64,000 nt of DNA from Agromyces italicus DSM 16388. GTDB lineage: Bacteria; Actinomycetota; Actinomycetes; Actinomycetales; Microbacteriaceae. The stretch covers positions 124,001 to 188,000 of the forward strand of contig NZ_ATXF01000008.1 in assembly GCF_000421545.1 (NCBI RefSeq), in the 5' to 3' direction. The translations under genes and the position numbers were made by a program. Numbering within the stretch: the first letter of the stretch is position 1; every line of letters starts with the position of its first letter. The notes below the pieces were generated by a model. It did no database searches and was not told where the DNA came from. It worked only from the letters and a program-made list of their open reading frames with translations. This document shows, one piece after another, positions 28,608 through 37,529 of this stretch.

Positions 28608-29696
28608 TTGACCTCAACGACGACGGCCACCACCGGCGCTGATCCTGTCCGAAAGCGATCCACGAGATCCTCGGGCGGCAGCCTCGGCCGCTACATCCTC
28701 ATCCGTGCACTGCTCATCATCCCGACGGTCTTCATCCTGGTGAGCGTGGTGTTCCTCCTGATGCGCTCCACCGGAGACCCGATCACCGCGAAGCTCGGTG
28801 GCCAGGTGCCGCCCGACCAACTCGCCGAGCGCATCCACGAGGCCGGCTTCGACCGCCCACTCATCGTGCAGTACCTCGAGTACATGGGCGGCGTCTTCAC
28901 CGGTGACTTCGGCATGACCATCACCGACAACCGGCCGGTCACCGAGGTGCTGTTCACCTACGGCAGCGCCACCGCCGAACTCGCCTTCTACGCGCTCCTC
29001 GTCGCGTTCGCGGTCGGCATCCCCTTCGGTCTCATCGCGGCGTACTTCCGCGACAAGGGCCAAGATGCACTGCTCCGCGTCTTCGCGATCCTCTGCTACG
29101 CGACGCCGGTGTTCTTCGCGGGTCTGCTGCTGAAGCTCGTCTTCGCGGTATGGCTCAAATGGCTCCCGGTCGCCGGCCGCGCCTCGACGGGGTCGACGAT
29201 CGAGATGGAGTTTCTGCCCAACAAGACGGGCTTCTACACGATCGATGCGATCATGACGGGCGACCCCGCGGTGCTCGGCGACGTGCTCGCGCACGCCGTG
29301 CTCCCGGCGATCGCTCTCGGCCTGCTCACCGCGGGCGTATTCCTTCGACTCGTACGCACGAACGTCATCGGCACGCTCGGCACCGACTACGTCGACGCGG
29401 CCCGCTCGCGCGGGGTGGCCGAGTCGCGGCTGCTGCGCAAGCACGCCTACCGACCGGCGCTCATTCCGATCATCACGGTCATCGGCCTGCAGATCGCGCT
29501 CCTCCTCGGCGGCGCGGTGCTCACCGAGACCACGTTCGAGTGGAAGGGCCTCGGCTTCCAGCTGGTCGAGTACATCCAGGCGCGCGACTTCGTCGCCGTC
29601 CAGGGCATCGTCGCCCTGCTCGCCGTCATCGTGGCGCTCACGAACTTCATCGTCGACATCATCGCGGCGCTCATCGACCCGAGGGTGAGGTACTGA
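28608..29696 (+). CDS. ABC transporter permease, DppB/OppB type
   Basis: A 362-aa inner-membrane permease with six helices. It has the DppB N-terminal layout (ILIRALLIIPTVFILVSVVFLLMR), a large periplasmic loop, and the EAA-type cytoplasmic motif DYVDAARSRGVAESRLLRKHAYRPALIPI. The TTG start lacks a strong ribosome site; in-frame alternatives downstream would cut the first helix. It pairs with the next permease, which starts 1 nt after its stop. Confidence 0.92.
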   Translation: MTSTTTATTGADPVRKRSTRSSGGSLGRYILIRALLIIPTVFILVSVVFLLMRSTGDPITAKLGGQVPPDQLAERIHEAGFDRPLIVQYLEYMGGVFTGDFGMTITDNRPVTEVLFTYGSATAELAFYALLVAFAVGIPFGLIAAYFRDKGQDALLRVFAILCYATPVFFAGLLLKLVFAVWLKWLPVAGRASTGSTIEMEFLPNKTGFYTIDAIMTGDPAVLGDVLAHAVLPAIALGLLTAGVFLRLVRTNVIGTLGTDYVDAARSRGVAESRLLRKHAYRPALIPIITVIGLQIALLLGGAVLTETTFEWKGLGFQLVEYIQARDFVAVQGIVALLAVIVALTNFIVDIIAALIDPRVRY

Positions 29697-29697
29697 A

Positions 29698-30783
29698 ATG
29701 TCGACCACAGCATCGACTCCCGTCGCGGCGCCCGTGCAGAAGCTGCGGCTTCGTGACCGCATTCCCGTCGTGCACCAGCTGCGCCAGAGCGTGGGCCTTC
29801 AGCGCGGCATGCTCGTCACCGGCCTCGTCGTCACCGCGATCTTCGTCCTGACCGCGATCTTCGCACCGCTCATCGCGCCGTACGGGTTCGCGCAGCTGCG
29901 CGACGTCGACGGTCCGTTCGGCAGTCAGCAGCCGCCCTCGGCAGATCACCTGTTCGGCACCACGGTCGGCGGTTACGACGTGCTCTCGCGCGTCATCTGG
30001 GGTGCGCAGACCGCGATCCTCGTGATCATCATCGCGGTGGTCCTGTCGATCTTCGCCGGTGTGCTGCTCGGCCTCGTGTCGGGCTACTTCGGCGGGTGGC
30101 TCGACAAGGTGCTCGTCGTGGTCTGCGACGCGATCTACTCGTTCCCTTCGCTGCTGCTCGCGATCGTGATGGCGATCGCGATCTCGGGCGGACAGTCGAA
30201 CCTCTGGGGCGGCGTGCTCGCGGCGGCGCTGTCGATCACGGTCGTGTTCATCCCGCAGTACTTCCGGGTGATCCGCGCCGAGACCGTGCGCATCAAGGCG
30301 GAGGCCTTCGTCGAGTCGGCCAAGGTGCTCGGTGCGTCGAACAGCCGAATCATGTTCCGCCACGTGCTCCGCAACGCAACTCGCACGTTGCCCCTCATCT
30401 TCACGCTGAACTCCTCCGAGGCGCTCCTCACCCTCGCCGGCCTCGGCTTCCTCGGCTTCGGCATCGAGCCGACCGCCGCGGCCGAGTGGGGCTACGACCT
30501 CAACAAGGCGCTCTCCGATGTCACGAGCGGCATCTGGTGGACTTCGCTCTACCCGGGACTCGCGATCGTGCTCGTGGTGCTCGGCATCACGCTCGTCGGC
30601 GAGAGCCTCAACGACCTCGCCGATCCGCGCCTGCGCGGGCGCCGCCGGGTCGCGCAATCGGCCGGCGTCGTCGCCGAGACCTCGGTCGTGCCCGGCGGCA
30701 CGCTGACGGCCGGCCCCGGCGGCCTTGCCGGACTCGAAGACGAAGCGACATTCGACGAACACGGGATCGAGGTCAAGCCATGA
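29698..30783 (+). CDS. ABC transporter permease, DppC/OppC type
   Basis: A 361-aa permease with an N-terminal OppC-type helix, a DHLFGTTVGGYDVLSRVIWGAQTAI segment, and the EAA motif AEAFVESAKVLGASNSRIMFRHVLRNA. The C-terminal 60 residues form a Gly-rich extension past the usual end (VPGGTLTAGPGGLAGL). The stop overlaps the start of the fused ATPase gene by 4 nt. Confidence 0.92.
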   Translation: MSTTASTPVAAPVQKLRLRDRIPVVHQLRQSVGLQRGMLVTGLVVTAIFVLTAIFAPLIAPYGFAQLRDVDGPFGSQQPPSADHLFGTTVGGYDVLSRVIWGAQTAILVIIIAVVLSIFAGVLLGLVSGYFGGWLDKVLVVVCDAIYSFPSLLLAIVMAIAISGGQSNLWGGVLAAALSITVVFIPQYFRVIRAETVRIKAEAFVESAKVLGASNSRIMFRHVLRNATRTLPLIFTLNSSEALLTLAGLGFLGFGIEPTAAAEWGYDLNKALSDVTSGIWWTSLYPGLAIVLVVLGITLVGESLNDLADPRLRGRRRVAQSAGVVAETSVVPGGTLTAGPGGLAGLEDEATFDEHGIEVKP

Positions 30784-32468
30784 GCACGGTGGTCAGCATC
30801 GAAGGGCTCGGCGTGTCGTTCTCGACCGACGCCGGTGCTGTGAAGGCGGTCGACGGCGTCTCGCTGTCGGTCGAGCGGGGCGAGGTGCTCGCGATCGTGG
30901 GTGAGTCGGGCAGCGGCAAGACCGTGACCGCGAAGACGATCCTCGGGCTTCTGCCCGAGACGGCGACGGCGAGCGGGGCGGTGATCCTGTCGAACAAGGC
31001 GGGCACGGCCCAGCACGACGTGGTGACGATTCCGAAGCGAACGCTGCGGGCCATCCGCGGCACCGACGTCGCGATGGTCTTCCAGGAGCCATCGACCGCC
31101 CTCAACCCGGTGTACACCGTCGGGTGGCAGATCATCGAGGGGCTCAGGGCGCATTCCGAGCTCTCGAAGAAGGAGGCCAGGGCGAAGGCGATCGACGTGC
31201 TGCGTCGCGTCGGCATCCCCGAGCCCGAGGTGCGCATCGACCACTACCCGCACGAGTTCTCGGGTGGTCAGAAGCAGCGCATCGTGATCGCGATGGCGCT
31301 CGTGCTCGACCCGGGGCTCATCGTCGCAGACGAGCCGACGACGGCGCTCGACGTGACCGTACAGGCCGAGATCCTCGATCTGCTGCGCCGCTGTCGCGAC
31401 GAGTTCGGCATGGGCATCGTGCTCATCACCCACAACATGGGCGTCGTGGCCGACCTCGCCGATCGGGTCGCGGTCATGTACCAGGGCAAGGTCGTCGAGG
31501 AGGCCGACGCTGAGACGCTCTTCGCGTCGCCGCAGGCCGAGTACACGAAGGCCCTGCTGGCCGCGGTACCGTACGTCGGCACGGGTACGGCGAAGACCGA
31601 GGCGCGGGCCGCCTCGCGGCCCGAGGGTTGGCTCGAGCAGGCGCCGGTCGTCGCCGCGCAGGGACTCGAGATCGTCTATCCGGGGCGCTTCGGCAAGCCC
31701 GGTTTCCGCGCGGTCGACGGCGTCGACCTCGTGATCCGCCCCGGCGAGGTGCTGGGGCTCGTCGGCGAGTCGGGCTCGGGCAAGACCACGATCGGGCGCG
31801 CGATCGCGGGCCTCACCAAGGTCACCGGCGGTTCGCTCCGGGTGCTCGGGCACGAGATGAACGGGTTCCGCGAGCGCGAGTTCCGGCCGCTGCGCAGCCG
31901 GATCGGCTTCGTCTTCCAAGACCCGGCGTCGAGCTTCAACCCGCTGCTGACGATCGCCGAGTGCGTCGCCGAGCCGCTGATCATCCACGGCAGGGCCGGC
32001 GACGCCGCGTCTGCGCGCGCGCGGGTCGACGAGCTGCTCGAGGCCGTGCAGTTGCCGAAGGCGTACGGCGACCGTTACCCGCACGAGCTCTCAGGCGGAC
32101 AACGTCAGCGCGCAAGCCTCGCGCGCTCGCTCGCGCTCGAGCCCGAGCTGCTCATCGCCGATGAGCCGACGAGCGCACTCGACGTCTCGGTGCAGGCCCG
32201 CGTGCTCGAGCTCTTCGCCGAGCTTCAGCGCGAGTTCGGATTCGCGTCGTTGTTCATCAGCCACGACCTCGCCGTCGTCGACCTGCTGGCCGACCGCATT
32301 GCGGTGCTGTACCACGGTCGTCTCGTCGAGGAGGGCACGGGAGCCGAGGTGCTCGGGGCGCCCAGCGACCCCTATACCCAGCGGCTGCTGGCCTCGCTGC
32401 CGGTGCCCGACCCGGTCGCGCAGGCCGAACGCCGAGAGGAACTCCGCCGGCTCCGGGAGGCCGACTGA
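30780..32468 (+). CDS. fused dual ABC ATPase (DppD-DppF type) for peptide import
   Basis: A 562-aa protein with two complete ATPase domains. Domain 1 (1-250) has GESGSGKT, FSGGQKQR and LIVADEPTTALD. Domain 2 (from about 280) has GESGSGKTT, ELSGGQRQRASLARSL and LLIADEPTSALD. Each domain ends with the oligopeptide-transporter tail (VPYVGTGTAKTEAR and LASLPVPDP regions). It can supply both ATP sites of the importer by itself. The start overlaps the upstream stop. Confidence 0.94.
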   Translation: MSTVVSIEGLGVSFSTDAGAVKAVDGVSLSVERGEVLAIVGESGSGKTVTAKTILGLLPETATASGAVILSNKAGTAQHDVVTIPKRTLRAIRGTDVAMVFQEPSTALNPVYTVGWQIIEGLRAHSELSKKEARAKAIDVLRRVGIPEPEVRIDHYPHEFSGGQKQRIVIAMALVLDPGLIVADEPTTALDVTVQAEILDLLRRCRDEFGMGIVLITHNMGVVADLADRVAVMYQGKVVEEADAETLFASPQAEYTKALLAAVPYVGTGTAKTEARAASRPEGWLEQAPVVAAQGLEIVYPGRFGKPGFRAVDGVDLVIRPGEVLGLVGESGSGKTTIGRAIAGLTKVTGGSLRVLGHEMNGFREREFRPLRSRIGFVFQDPASSFNPLLTIAECVAEPLIIHGRAGDAASARARVDELLEAVQLPKAYGDRYPHELSGGQRQRASLARSLALEPELLIADEPTSALDVSVQARVLELFAELQREFGFASLFISHDLAVVDLLADRIAVLYHGRLVEEGTGAEVLGAPSDPYTQRLLASLPVPDPVAQAERREELRRLREAD

Positions 32469-33322
32469 TGCACGGCGCAGCCCACGGGTTTCCGATCGTC
32501 CTGAGCGACCTGTCGCTCGAGTACCCGCCGCGCGGCGCCAGCCCTGCGCATGTCGCTCTCCACGGACTGACGCTCCAGGTCGCGCCGGGCGAGGTGCTGG
32601 GCGTGCTCGGCAGTGCGGGCAGCGGCAAGTCGACCCTCGCGAAGGTGCTCTCGGGCGCGGCCTTCGAGGCCCGTTCGAACGAGGCGCGCCCGGTGATCAC
32701 GGGCGGTCAGGCGACGGTGCTCGGTCAGCCCCTGCGCGGACTGCCCAGGCGCAAAGTCGCCGAGTATCGCTTCCATGTCGGCTACCTGCCTCAGGATGCC
32801 GCGTCGACGCTGCCGCCCGACCACAGCGTCGCCGAGATCATCGGCGAGCCCATCCTCGAGCGCGACCGCCGTTACAACGCCAAGGCGCTCGCGACCAGGG
32901 TCGCCACCATGCTCGACGGGGTCCGGCTGCCGCTCGGCATGCTCGAGAAGTATCCGTACGAGCTGAGTGGCGGGCAGCGTCAGCGCGTCGCGCTCGCGCG
33001 GGCGCTCGTGCTCGGGCCCTCGGTGCTCATCGCCGATGAGCCGACGGCCGGCATCGACCTGACGGTGCGCGATGCGGTCGCGCAGCTGATCGCCGAGCTC
33101 GGCGAGCGGCACGCGTTCTCGGCGGTGCTGATCAGCCACGACCTGCCGGTGCTGCGCAGCATCGCCGACCGCATCGCGGTCCTCGACCGGGGCGAGCTCG
33201 CCGCGATCGGCACGATCGACGAGGTCTTCCACGACCCGCACCACCCGTATGTACGAGCGCTCGCGGGCGCACTCGACGGCGGCCACGCGATCATCGACGA
33301 CCTGGCCGAGCCACTGGCATGA
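32468..33322 (+). CDS. additional ABC ATPase of the peptide importer operon
   Basis: A 284-aa ATPase with Walker A GSAGSGKST, LSGGQRQRVALARAL, LIADEPTAGIDLTV, the H-loop SHD and an oligopeptide-type C-terminal DPHHPYVRALAGAL. It overlaps the dual ATPase gene by 1 nt (TGATG). Since that protein already has two domains, this third one is surplus; it may form an alternative pair. All catalytic motifs look intact, so it is not a relic. Confidence 0.9.
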   Translation: MHGAAHGFPIVLSDLSLEYPPRGASPAHVALHGLTLQVAPGEVLGVLGSAGSGKSTLAKVLSGAAFEARSNEARPVITGGQATVLGQPLRGLPRRKVAEYRFHVGYLPQDAASTLPPDHSVAEIIGEPILERDRRYNAKALATRVATMLDGVRLPLGMLEKYPYELSGGQRQRVALARALVLGPSVLIADEPTAGIDLTVRDAVAQLIAELGERHAFSAVLISHDLPVLRSIADRIAVLDRGELAAIGTIDEVFHDPHHPYVRALAGALDGGHAIIDDLAEPLA

Positions 33323-34281
33323 GGGATGCCTCGACCGCGCGCGGCCCGATCGACGCTCGCGGCACGATCGCGGTCGTGCCCGATGCCGAGCCCGAACTGG
33401 TGGGTGCGGTCGAGCGGGCCGGGGGAGCGGTCGCCCCGCTCGACGAGCGCACTCGGGGCATCGTGTGGAGCGGCTCCTCGGGCGGCGCGGCCCTCGTCGA
33501 GGCGCTCGAGCGTGCACCCGGCGTCGAGTGGGTGCAGTTGCCCTGGGCCGGCATCGACCCGTTCGCCGAGGTGCTGCCGCGCTTCCGCGGCGACGGGCGA
33601 GTGTGGACGAGCGGTAAGGGCGTGTACGCCGCGCCGGTCGCCGAACACGCGGTGACTTTGACGCTGGCACTCCTCCGCCGGATCCCGCGACGCGTGCGGG
33701 CGGGCGAGTGGCGGCGCGACCACGCGAGCCGCAGCCTGCACGGCGCCGAGGTCGTCATCGTCGGCGCCGGCGGCATCGCGACCGAGCTGCTGCGACTGCT
33801 CGCGCCGTTTGGGGTACGTCCCTCCGTCGTGCGTCGCAGTGACGCCGAGGTCGCCGGTGCTGCTCGCACGGTGACGCTCGATCGTCTCGTCGAGGTCGCG
33901 ACCGGGGTCGACGTGCTCATCGTCGCGGCGGCGCTGACCGACGAGACCCGGGGCGCCGTCGATGCCGGAGTGCTCGCCGCGCTCGCACCCGGCGCTGTGG
34001 TCGTGAACGTCGGTCGTGGTCCGATCGTCGACACGGCCGCGCTCGTCGCCGCGCTCGAGTCGGGGCACCTCGGCGGTGCGGGGCTCGACGTCACCGATCC
34101 CGAGCCGCTCCCGGCGGGGCATCCGTTGTGGAGTGCACCCGATTGCGTGATCACGCCGCACGTCGCCGACGCGATGGCGACGACGCCCGCGCTGCTGGCC
34201 GCACGGGTGGAGCACAACGTGCGTGCCTTCCTCGGCGAGGCCGAATTCCTCGGGCGGATCGACCTCGACGCGGGCTACTGA
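33319..34281 (+). CDS. D-isomer specific 2-hydroxyacid dehydrogenase
   Basis: A 320-aa NAD(P)-dependent enzyme. The Rossmann motif is VVIVGAGGIATELLRLL (about residues 150-165); NVGRGPIVDTAALVAALESGHLGGAGLDVTDPEPLPAGHPLW contains the conserved Arg and Glu region, and ITPHVAD holds the catalytic His. The start overlaps the ABC gene stop, so it belongs to the importer operon and may process an imported hydroxyacid; the substrate is not evident. Confidence 0.9.
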   Translation: MRDASTARGPIDARGTIAVVPDAEPELVGAVERAGGAVAPLDERTRGIVWSGSSGGAALVEALERAPGVEWVQLPWAGIDPFAEVLPRFRGDGRVWTSGKGVYAAPVAEHAVTLTLALLRRIPRRVRAGEWRRDHASRSLHGAEVVIVGAGGIATELLRLLAPFGVRPSVVRRSDAEVAGAARTVTLDRLVEVATGVDVLIVAAALTDETRGAVDAGVLAALAPGAVVVNVGRGPIVDTAALVAALESGHLGGAGLDVTDPEPLPAGHPLWSAPDCVITPHVADAMATTPALLAARVEHNVRAFLGEAEFLGRIDLDAGY

Positions 34282-34320
34282 AGCGCTCCACACGGCGCAG
34301 AGATGCGAGGCCGGCTCGAA

Positions 34321-34350
34321 TTGGGAGTCGGGGCATCCCTTTGCTAGAGT
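34321..34350 (+). promoter_or_regulatory. promoter of tRNA-Asn
   Basis: TTGGGA (34321-34326) and TAGAGT (34345-34350), spaced 18 bp, lie 18 nt before the tRNA 5' end. This is close to the sigma-70 type -35/-10 layout. Confidence 0.5.
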
Positions 34351-34368
34351 ATCGATGCGCGCAAGCGA

Positions 34369-34441
34369 TCCTCCATAGCTCAATTGGCAGAGCAATCGGC
34401 TGTTAACCGATAGGTTCTTGGTTCGAGTCCAAGTGGGGGAG
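34369..34441 (+). tRNA. tRNA-Asn (GTT)
   Basis: A complete 73-nt cloverleaf. The acceptor arm TCCTCCA pairs with TGGGGGA, the D arm has AGCTCAATTGGCAGAGCA, the anticodon stem ATCGG/CCGAT encloses CTGTTAA with anticodon GTT at 34402-34404, and the T arm is CTTGG-TTCGAGT-CCAAG. The discriminator base is G. CCA is not encoded. A terminator follows within 10 nt. Confidence 0.97.
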
Positions 34442-34447
34442 CGACCG

Positions 34448-34479
34448 AGCCCCGCATCCTGAGGGAATGCGGGGCTTTC
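34448..34479 (+). terminator. terminator of tRNA-Asn
   Basis: AGCCCCGCAT (34448-34457) pairs with ATGCGGGGCT (34467-34476) across a 9-nt loop, followed by TTTCG. It directly follows the tRNA. Confidence 0.8.
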
Positions 34480-34545
34480 GCGTTGAACCCGGCATTTCTG
34501 CGGCGTCAGAAGTGCAATCAACGGTCGCAATACGACCATTTAGCC

Positions 34546-34582
34546 CACTGAAGTGATATTCTCAGCCGAGAGAGTTTCAGTG
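34546..34582. promoter_or_regulatory. nested inverted repeat before the Fic gene
   Basis: CACTGAA (34546-34552) and TTCAGTG (34576-34582) are perfect complements flanking 23 nt. Inside them TCTC (34560-34563) and GAGA (34568-34571) form a second stem around AGCC. The sequence is AT-richer than its surroundings and ends 10 nt before the gene. It could be an operator or a 5'-UTR hairpin that limits Fic synthesis. Confidence 0.45.
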
Positions 34583-34591
34583 AGAGGTTGA

Positions 34592-35839
34592 GTGCACGTG
34601 ACGAAGCTCGTCCAGCGGAACGAGTGGCCCGCGCACGACGTCGAGCGCCTTCCATGGCGTCAGGCGGTGCGCGGGGGCAGCCGCGACGACCGCACCCTCG
34701 ACCACGTCGAAGCGAGCATTCCGCCGATGATCGCGGGCCTCGACCTCCAGGCGCCGCCGAGCCTCGCCGCCGCGTGCGAGCGCACCGTCGTCGAGATCGC
34801 TCGGGCCGAACACGCGACCGGCGGGCTGGCTGCGCTCGGCCGGTTCCTGATGCGCACCGACTCGGTCGCCTCCAGCCGCATCGAGTACGAAGACGCGAGC
34901 GCCGAGGATTTCGCCCGCGCCCTCGCCGGCAGCCGCTCGAACAGTTCGGCGCAGAGCATGGTGGCCGCGACGCGCGCGCTTGCCGCCCTCGTCGACGATG
35001 CCGGAACCCGACGCGAGATCACCTGCGACGCGATTCTCGAAGCCCACCGACGGCTGCTCGGCGACGACCCGCTCGACGGGCGTTACGCGGGCCGCTGGCG
35101 CACGATGCAGAACTGGATCGGCGGCAGCGACCACGCTCCGCGCGCGGCGCTGCACGTGCCGCCCGCGCCCGGTCGGGTCGAGGAGCTCATGGCCGACCTC
35201 GTCGCCTACATCAATCGCGACGACGTGCCCATCGTCGTGCAGGCCGCCGTCGGGCACGCGCAGTTCGAGTCGATCCACCCGTTCACCGACGGCAACGGAC
35301 GCATCGGCCGGGCGATCATCAACGCCGTGCTGCGGCGTCGAGGGGTCACCGGCACGAGCGTCGTGCCGGTCGCGAGCGCACTGCTCGCGCAGCGTGAGCG
35401 CTACTTCGCCTTCATCGACGAGTACCGGGCCGGGCGGGTGGCGCCGTTCGTCGCCGACCTCGCCGAGGGGCTGCGCGTCGCGGCCGAGGAGTCGCGGGTC
35501 TCTGCCGAGCGGCTCATCGAGCTGCCGCAGCTCTGGGCCGACGCTGTCCCGTTCCGTGCCGACTCGGCGGGGGCGAAGCTCATCGACGCGATGCTCGACC
35601 ACCCCGTGTTCTCGATCGACGAGATCGGCCGGGTCACAGGCTCGGGTCCGGCGAACCTCGCGCCCGCGGTCGTGCGGCTCGAGGACGCGGGCGTGATCCG
35701 CGAGATCACCGGCCGCAAGCGCGACCGCGTGTGGTTCGTGACCGACGTCTCCGGCGAGCTCGACGACCTCGAACTCCGCATCGCCGAGCGCATCGCCGGC
35801 GGTTCCCGTGACGCCGCATCGGAGGGGCGTGATGGCTGA
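34592..35839 (+). CDS. Fic family protein (AMPylation-type) with N-terminal inhibitory motif
   Basis: A 415-aa Fic protein. The catalytic motif is complete: HPFTDGNGRIGR, with His as base. An N-terminal Fic_N part includes ASSRIEYED, which resembles the inhibitory (S/T)xxxE(G/N) helix but has Tyr after Glu. A C-terminal winged-helix follows (DHPVFSIDEIGRVTGSG...). Fic enzymes transfer AMP or other nucleotides to proteins. GTG 34592 and GTG 34598 are both possible starts; GAGAGG is upstream. It overlaps azlC by 8 nt. Confidence 0.9.
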   Translation: MHVTKLVQRNEWPAHDVERLPWRQAVRGGSRDDRTLDHVEASIPPMIAGLDLQAPPSLAAACERTVVEIARAEHATGGLAALGRFLMRTDSVASSRIEYEDASAEDFARALAGSRSNSSAQSMVAATRALAALVDDAGTRREITCDAILEAHRRLLGDDPLDGRYAGRWRTMQNWIGGSDHAPRAALHVPPAPGRVEELMADLVAYINRDDVPIVVQAAVGHAQFESIHPFTDGNGRIGRAIINAVLRRRGVTGTSVVPVASALLAQRERYFAFIDEYRAGRVAPFVADLAEGLRVAAEESRVSAERLIELPQLWADAVPFRADSAGAKLIDAMLDHPVFSIDEIGRVTGSGPANLAPAVVRLEDAGVIREITGRKRDRVWFVTDVSGELDDLELRIAERIAGGSRDAASEGRDG

Positions 35840-36611
35840 GTACGCCGACGAGGTCATTCCGGTCAGCGTCGACGGCGCCGAAGACACCGTCGTTGCGGAT
35901 ACCGCGGCCGCGCGCCGCACGGCCCGACGCGACGGGCTCGCGGTCGGCCTGGCCACCGCGGTCTACGGCATCTCCTTCGGTGCGCTCGCGGTCGCCTCGG
36001 GCCTCGACGTCTGGCAGGCCTGCTTCCTCAGCCTCGTGATGTTCACGGGAGGCTCGCAGTTCGCCCTCGTCGGGGTGCTAGCCTCCGGCGGCGTCGCGGC
36101 CGGAGGCTCGGCGATCGCCACGGCCGCGATGCTCGGCATCCGCAACGTCATCTACGGCATGCGCATGAAGCCGCTCGTCGCACCGCCCGGCGCCGACGGC
36201 CGCCCCGCGAGCGTGTGGCGGCGCGGCGCTGCCGCCTGGATCACGATCGACGAGTCGACCGCTGTGGCGCTCGCACAGTCCGACGACCGAGCGGCCCGCA
36301 CGGGTTTCTGGGTGACCGGTGTCGTGATCTTCGTCGGCTGGAACCTCACGACGCTCGCGGGTGCCCTCATCGGCGACGCGATCGGAGACACACGCGCCTG
36401 GGGCCTCGATGCCGCTGCCGCAGCCGCATTCCTCGGGCTCCTGTGGCCGCGCCTCAAGCGGGTCCAGGCGGGCGCCGTCGCCGTCGGGGCGGCGGTCGTC
36501 GCCACACTCACCACCCCGGTGCTGATGCCCGGCATGCCGGTGCTCGTCGCCGCCGTCGTCGCCGTCGCCGTCGGCTGGTTCGACCTGTTCACCCGGAGGC
36601 GCGCCGAATGA
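35832..36611 (+). CDS. azlC: AzlC family branched-chain amino acid exporter, large subunit
   Basis: A 259-aa membrane protein with the AzlC layout: DGLAVGLATAVYGISFGALAVASGL, then CFLSLVMFTGGSQFALVGVLASGG, and about seven helices. AzlC with AzlD exports leucine, valine and related compounds. The ATG at 35832 follows GGAGGGG by 4 nt; it overlaps the Fic gene and the azlD start. Confidence 0.9.
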   Translation: MAEYADEVIPVSVDGAEDTVVADTAAARRTARRDGLAVGLATAVYGISFGALAVASGLDVWQACFLSLVMFTGGSQFALVGVLASGGVAAGGSAIATAAMLGIRNVIYGMRMKPLVAPPGADGRPASVWRRGAAAWITIDESTAVALAQSDDRAARTGFWVTGVVIFVGWNLTTLAGALIGDAIGDTRAWGLDAAAAAAFLGLLWPRLKRVQAGAVAVGAAVVATLTTPVLMPGMPVLVAAVVAVAVGWFDLFTRRRAE

Positions 36612-36913
36612 CGACGTGGCACATCATCCTCATCGCGTCGGCCGCGACCCTCGCGCTGAAGCTCGCCGGGTATCTCATTCCCGCCGGATTCCTCGAACGC
36701 GAACGCCCGGCGCGTATCGCCGACCTGCTCACCGTGGCGCTCCTCGCGGCGCTGATCGCCGTGCAGACCCTCGGGGCCGGCCAGGACATCGTGATCGACG
36801 CGCGCGTCCCTGCCGTGATCGTCGCGGCGGCGCTCTACGCGCTCCGCGTGCCGTTCGTGGTGGTCGTGATCGTCGCCGCTGCCGTCGCCGCCGGCATCAG
36901 GGCGTTCAGCTGA
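36608..36913 (+). CDS. azlD: AzlD family branched-chain amino acid exporter, small subunit
   Basis: A 101-aa protein of three to four helices, with TLALKLAGYLIPAGFLERER and LLTVALLAALIAVQTLG typical of AzlD. The start overlaps the azlC stop (ATGA). It forms the export pair with AzlC. Confidence 0.88.
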   Translation: MTTWHIILIASAATLALKLAGYLIPAGFLERERPARIADLLTVALLAALIAVQTLGAGQDIVIDARVPAVIVAAALYALRVPFVVVVIVAAAVAAGIRAFS

Positions 36914-36922
36914 CCGCTCGTC

Positions 36923-37489
36923 TCAGCCCTCGAGGTCGTCGACCCCTGGCATCCACTGCTGACCTGGGCGCCCCCAACCGAGCTTGCGGCTGATCTTCGC
37001 GACGAGCTTCTGATCGCGTTCGCCGAGCCGGTCGGTGTACAGGGTGCCGTCGAGGTGGTCGAACTCGTGCTGGAAGATGCGGGCGAGCCATCCGTGCGCC
37101 TCGATCTCGAAGGGCTCGCCGTCGAGGTCGGTGGCGCGGAGGAGCGCGTGTTCGGCGCGCCGCAGGCCGAAACGTTCACCCGGGAACGAGAGGCAACCCT
37201 CCGCCTCGTCGTCGAGGTCGGGCTCGCCGGCGGGCGGGGGTGTGATCCACAGTTCGGGGTTGATGGCGACTCCGCGCCATTTCGAGCCCTCCTCGTCGAC
37301 CCAGCCGTAGGTGAAGAGGCGCAGGCCCACCCCGACCTGGGGGGCTGCGAGCCCGACACCGGGCGCGGCATCCATCGTCTCGAACAGATCGGCGACGAGC
37401 GTGCGGAGCTCGTCGTCGATGGTCTCGACGGGGAGAGCGGGGGAGTGCAGCACCGGATCACCGGAGATTCGAATGGGGAGCACGGCCAT
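36923..37489 (-). CDS. def: peptide deformylase
   Basis: A 188-aa metalloenzyme removing N-formyl groups from new proteins. All three motifs are present: GVGLAAPQ (44-51), EGCLS (97-101, metal Cys) and HEFDH (141-145, metal His pair and catalytic Glu). The ATG at 37489 is 6 nt from a TATCCT -10 box on the same strand, so the mRNA should be leaderless; longer open frames upstream are not needed. It converges with azlD. Confidence 0.96.
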   Translation of the reverse strand: MAVLPIRISGDPVLHSPALPVETIDDELRTLVADLFETMDAAPGVGLAAPQVGVGLRLFTYGWVDEEGSKWRGVAINPELWITPPPAGEPDLDDEAEGCLSFPGERFGLRRAEHALLRATDLDGEPFEIEAHGWLARIFQHEFDHLDGTLYTDRLGERDQKLVAKISRKLGWGRPGQQWMPGVDDLEG

Positions 37490-37495
37490 TCGGCA

Positions 37496-37523
37496 AGGAT
37501 ATCTGGCTGCGAACGGGTAGGGT
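37496..37523. promoter_or_regulatory. back-to-back leaderless promoters of def and the DMT gene
   Basis: Leftward, TATCCT (37501-37496) is 6 nt from the def ATG; rightward, TAGGGT (37518-37523) is 6 nt from the DMT GTG. The start codons are only 40 bp apart. The -35 zone of each promoter falls on or next to the other's -10 box, so simultaneous firing should be sterically impossible. Confidence 0.6.
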
Positions 37524-37529
37524 CGTTGC

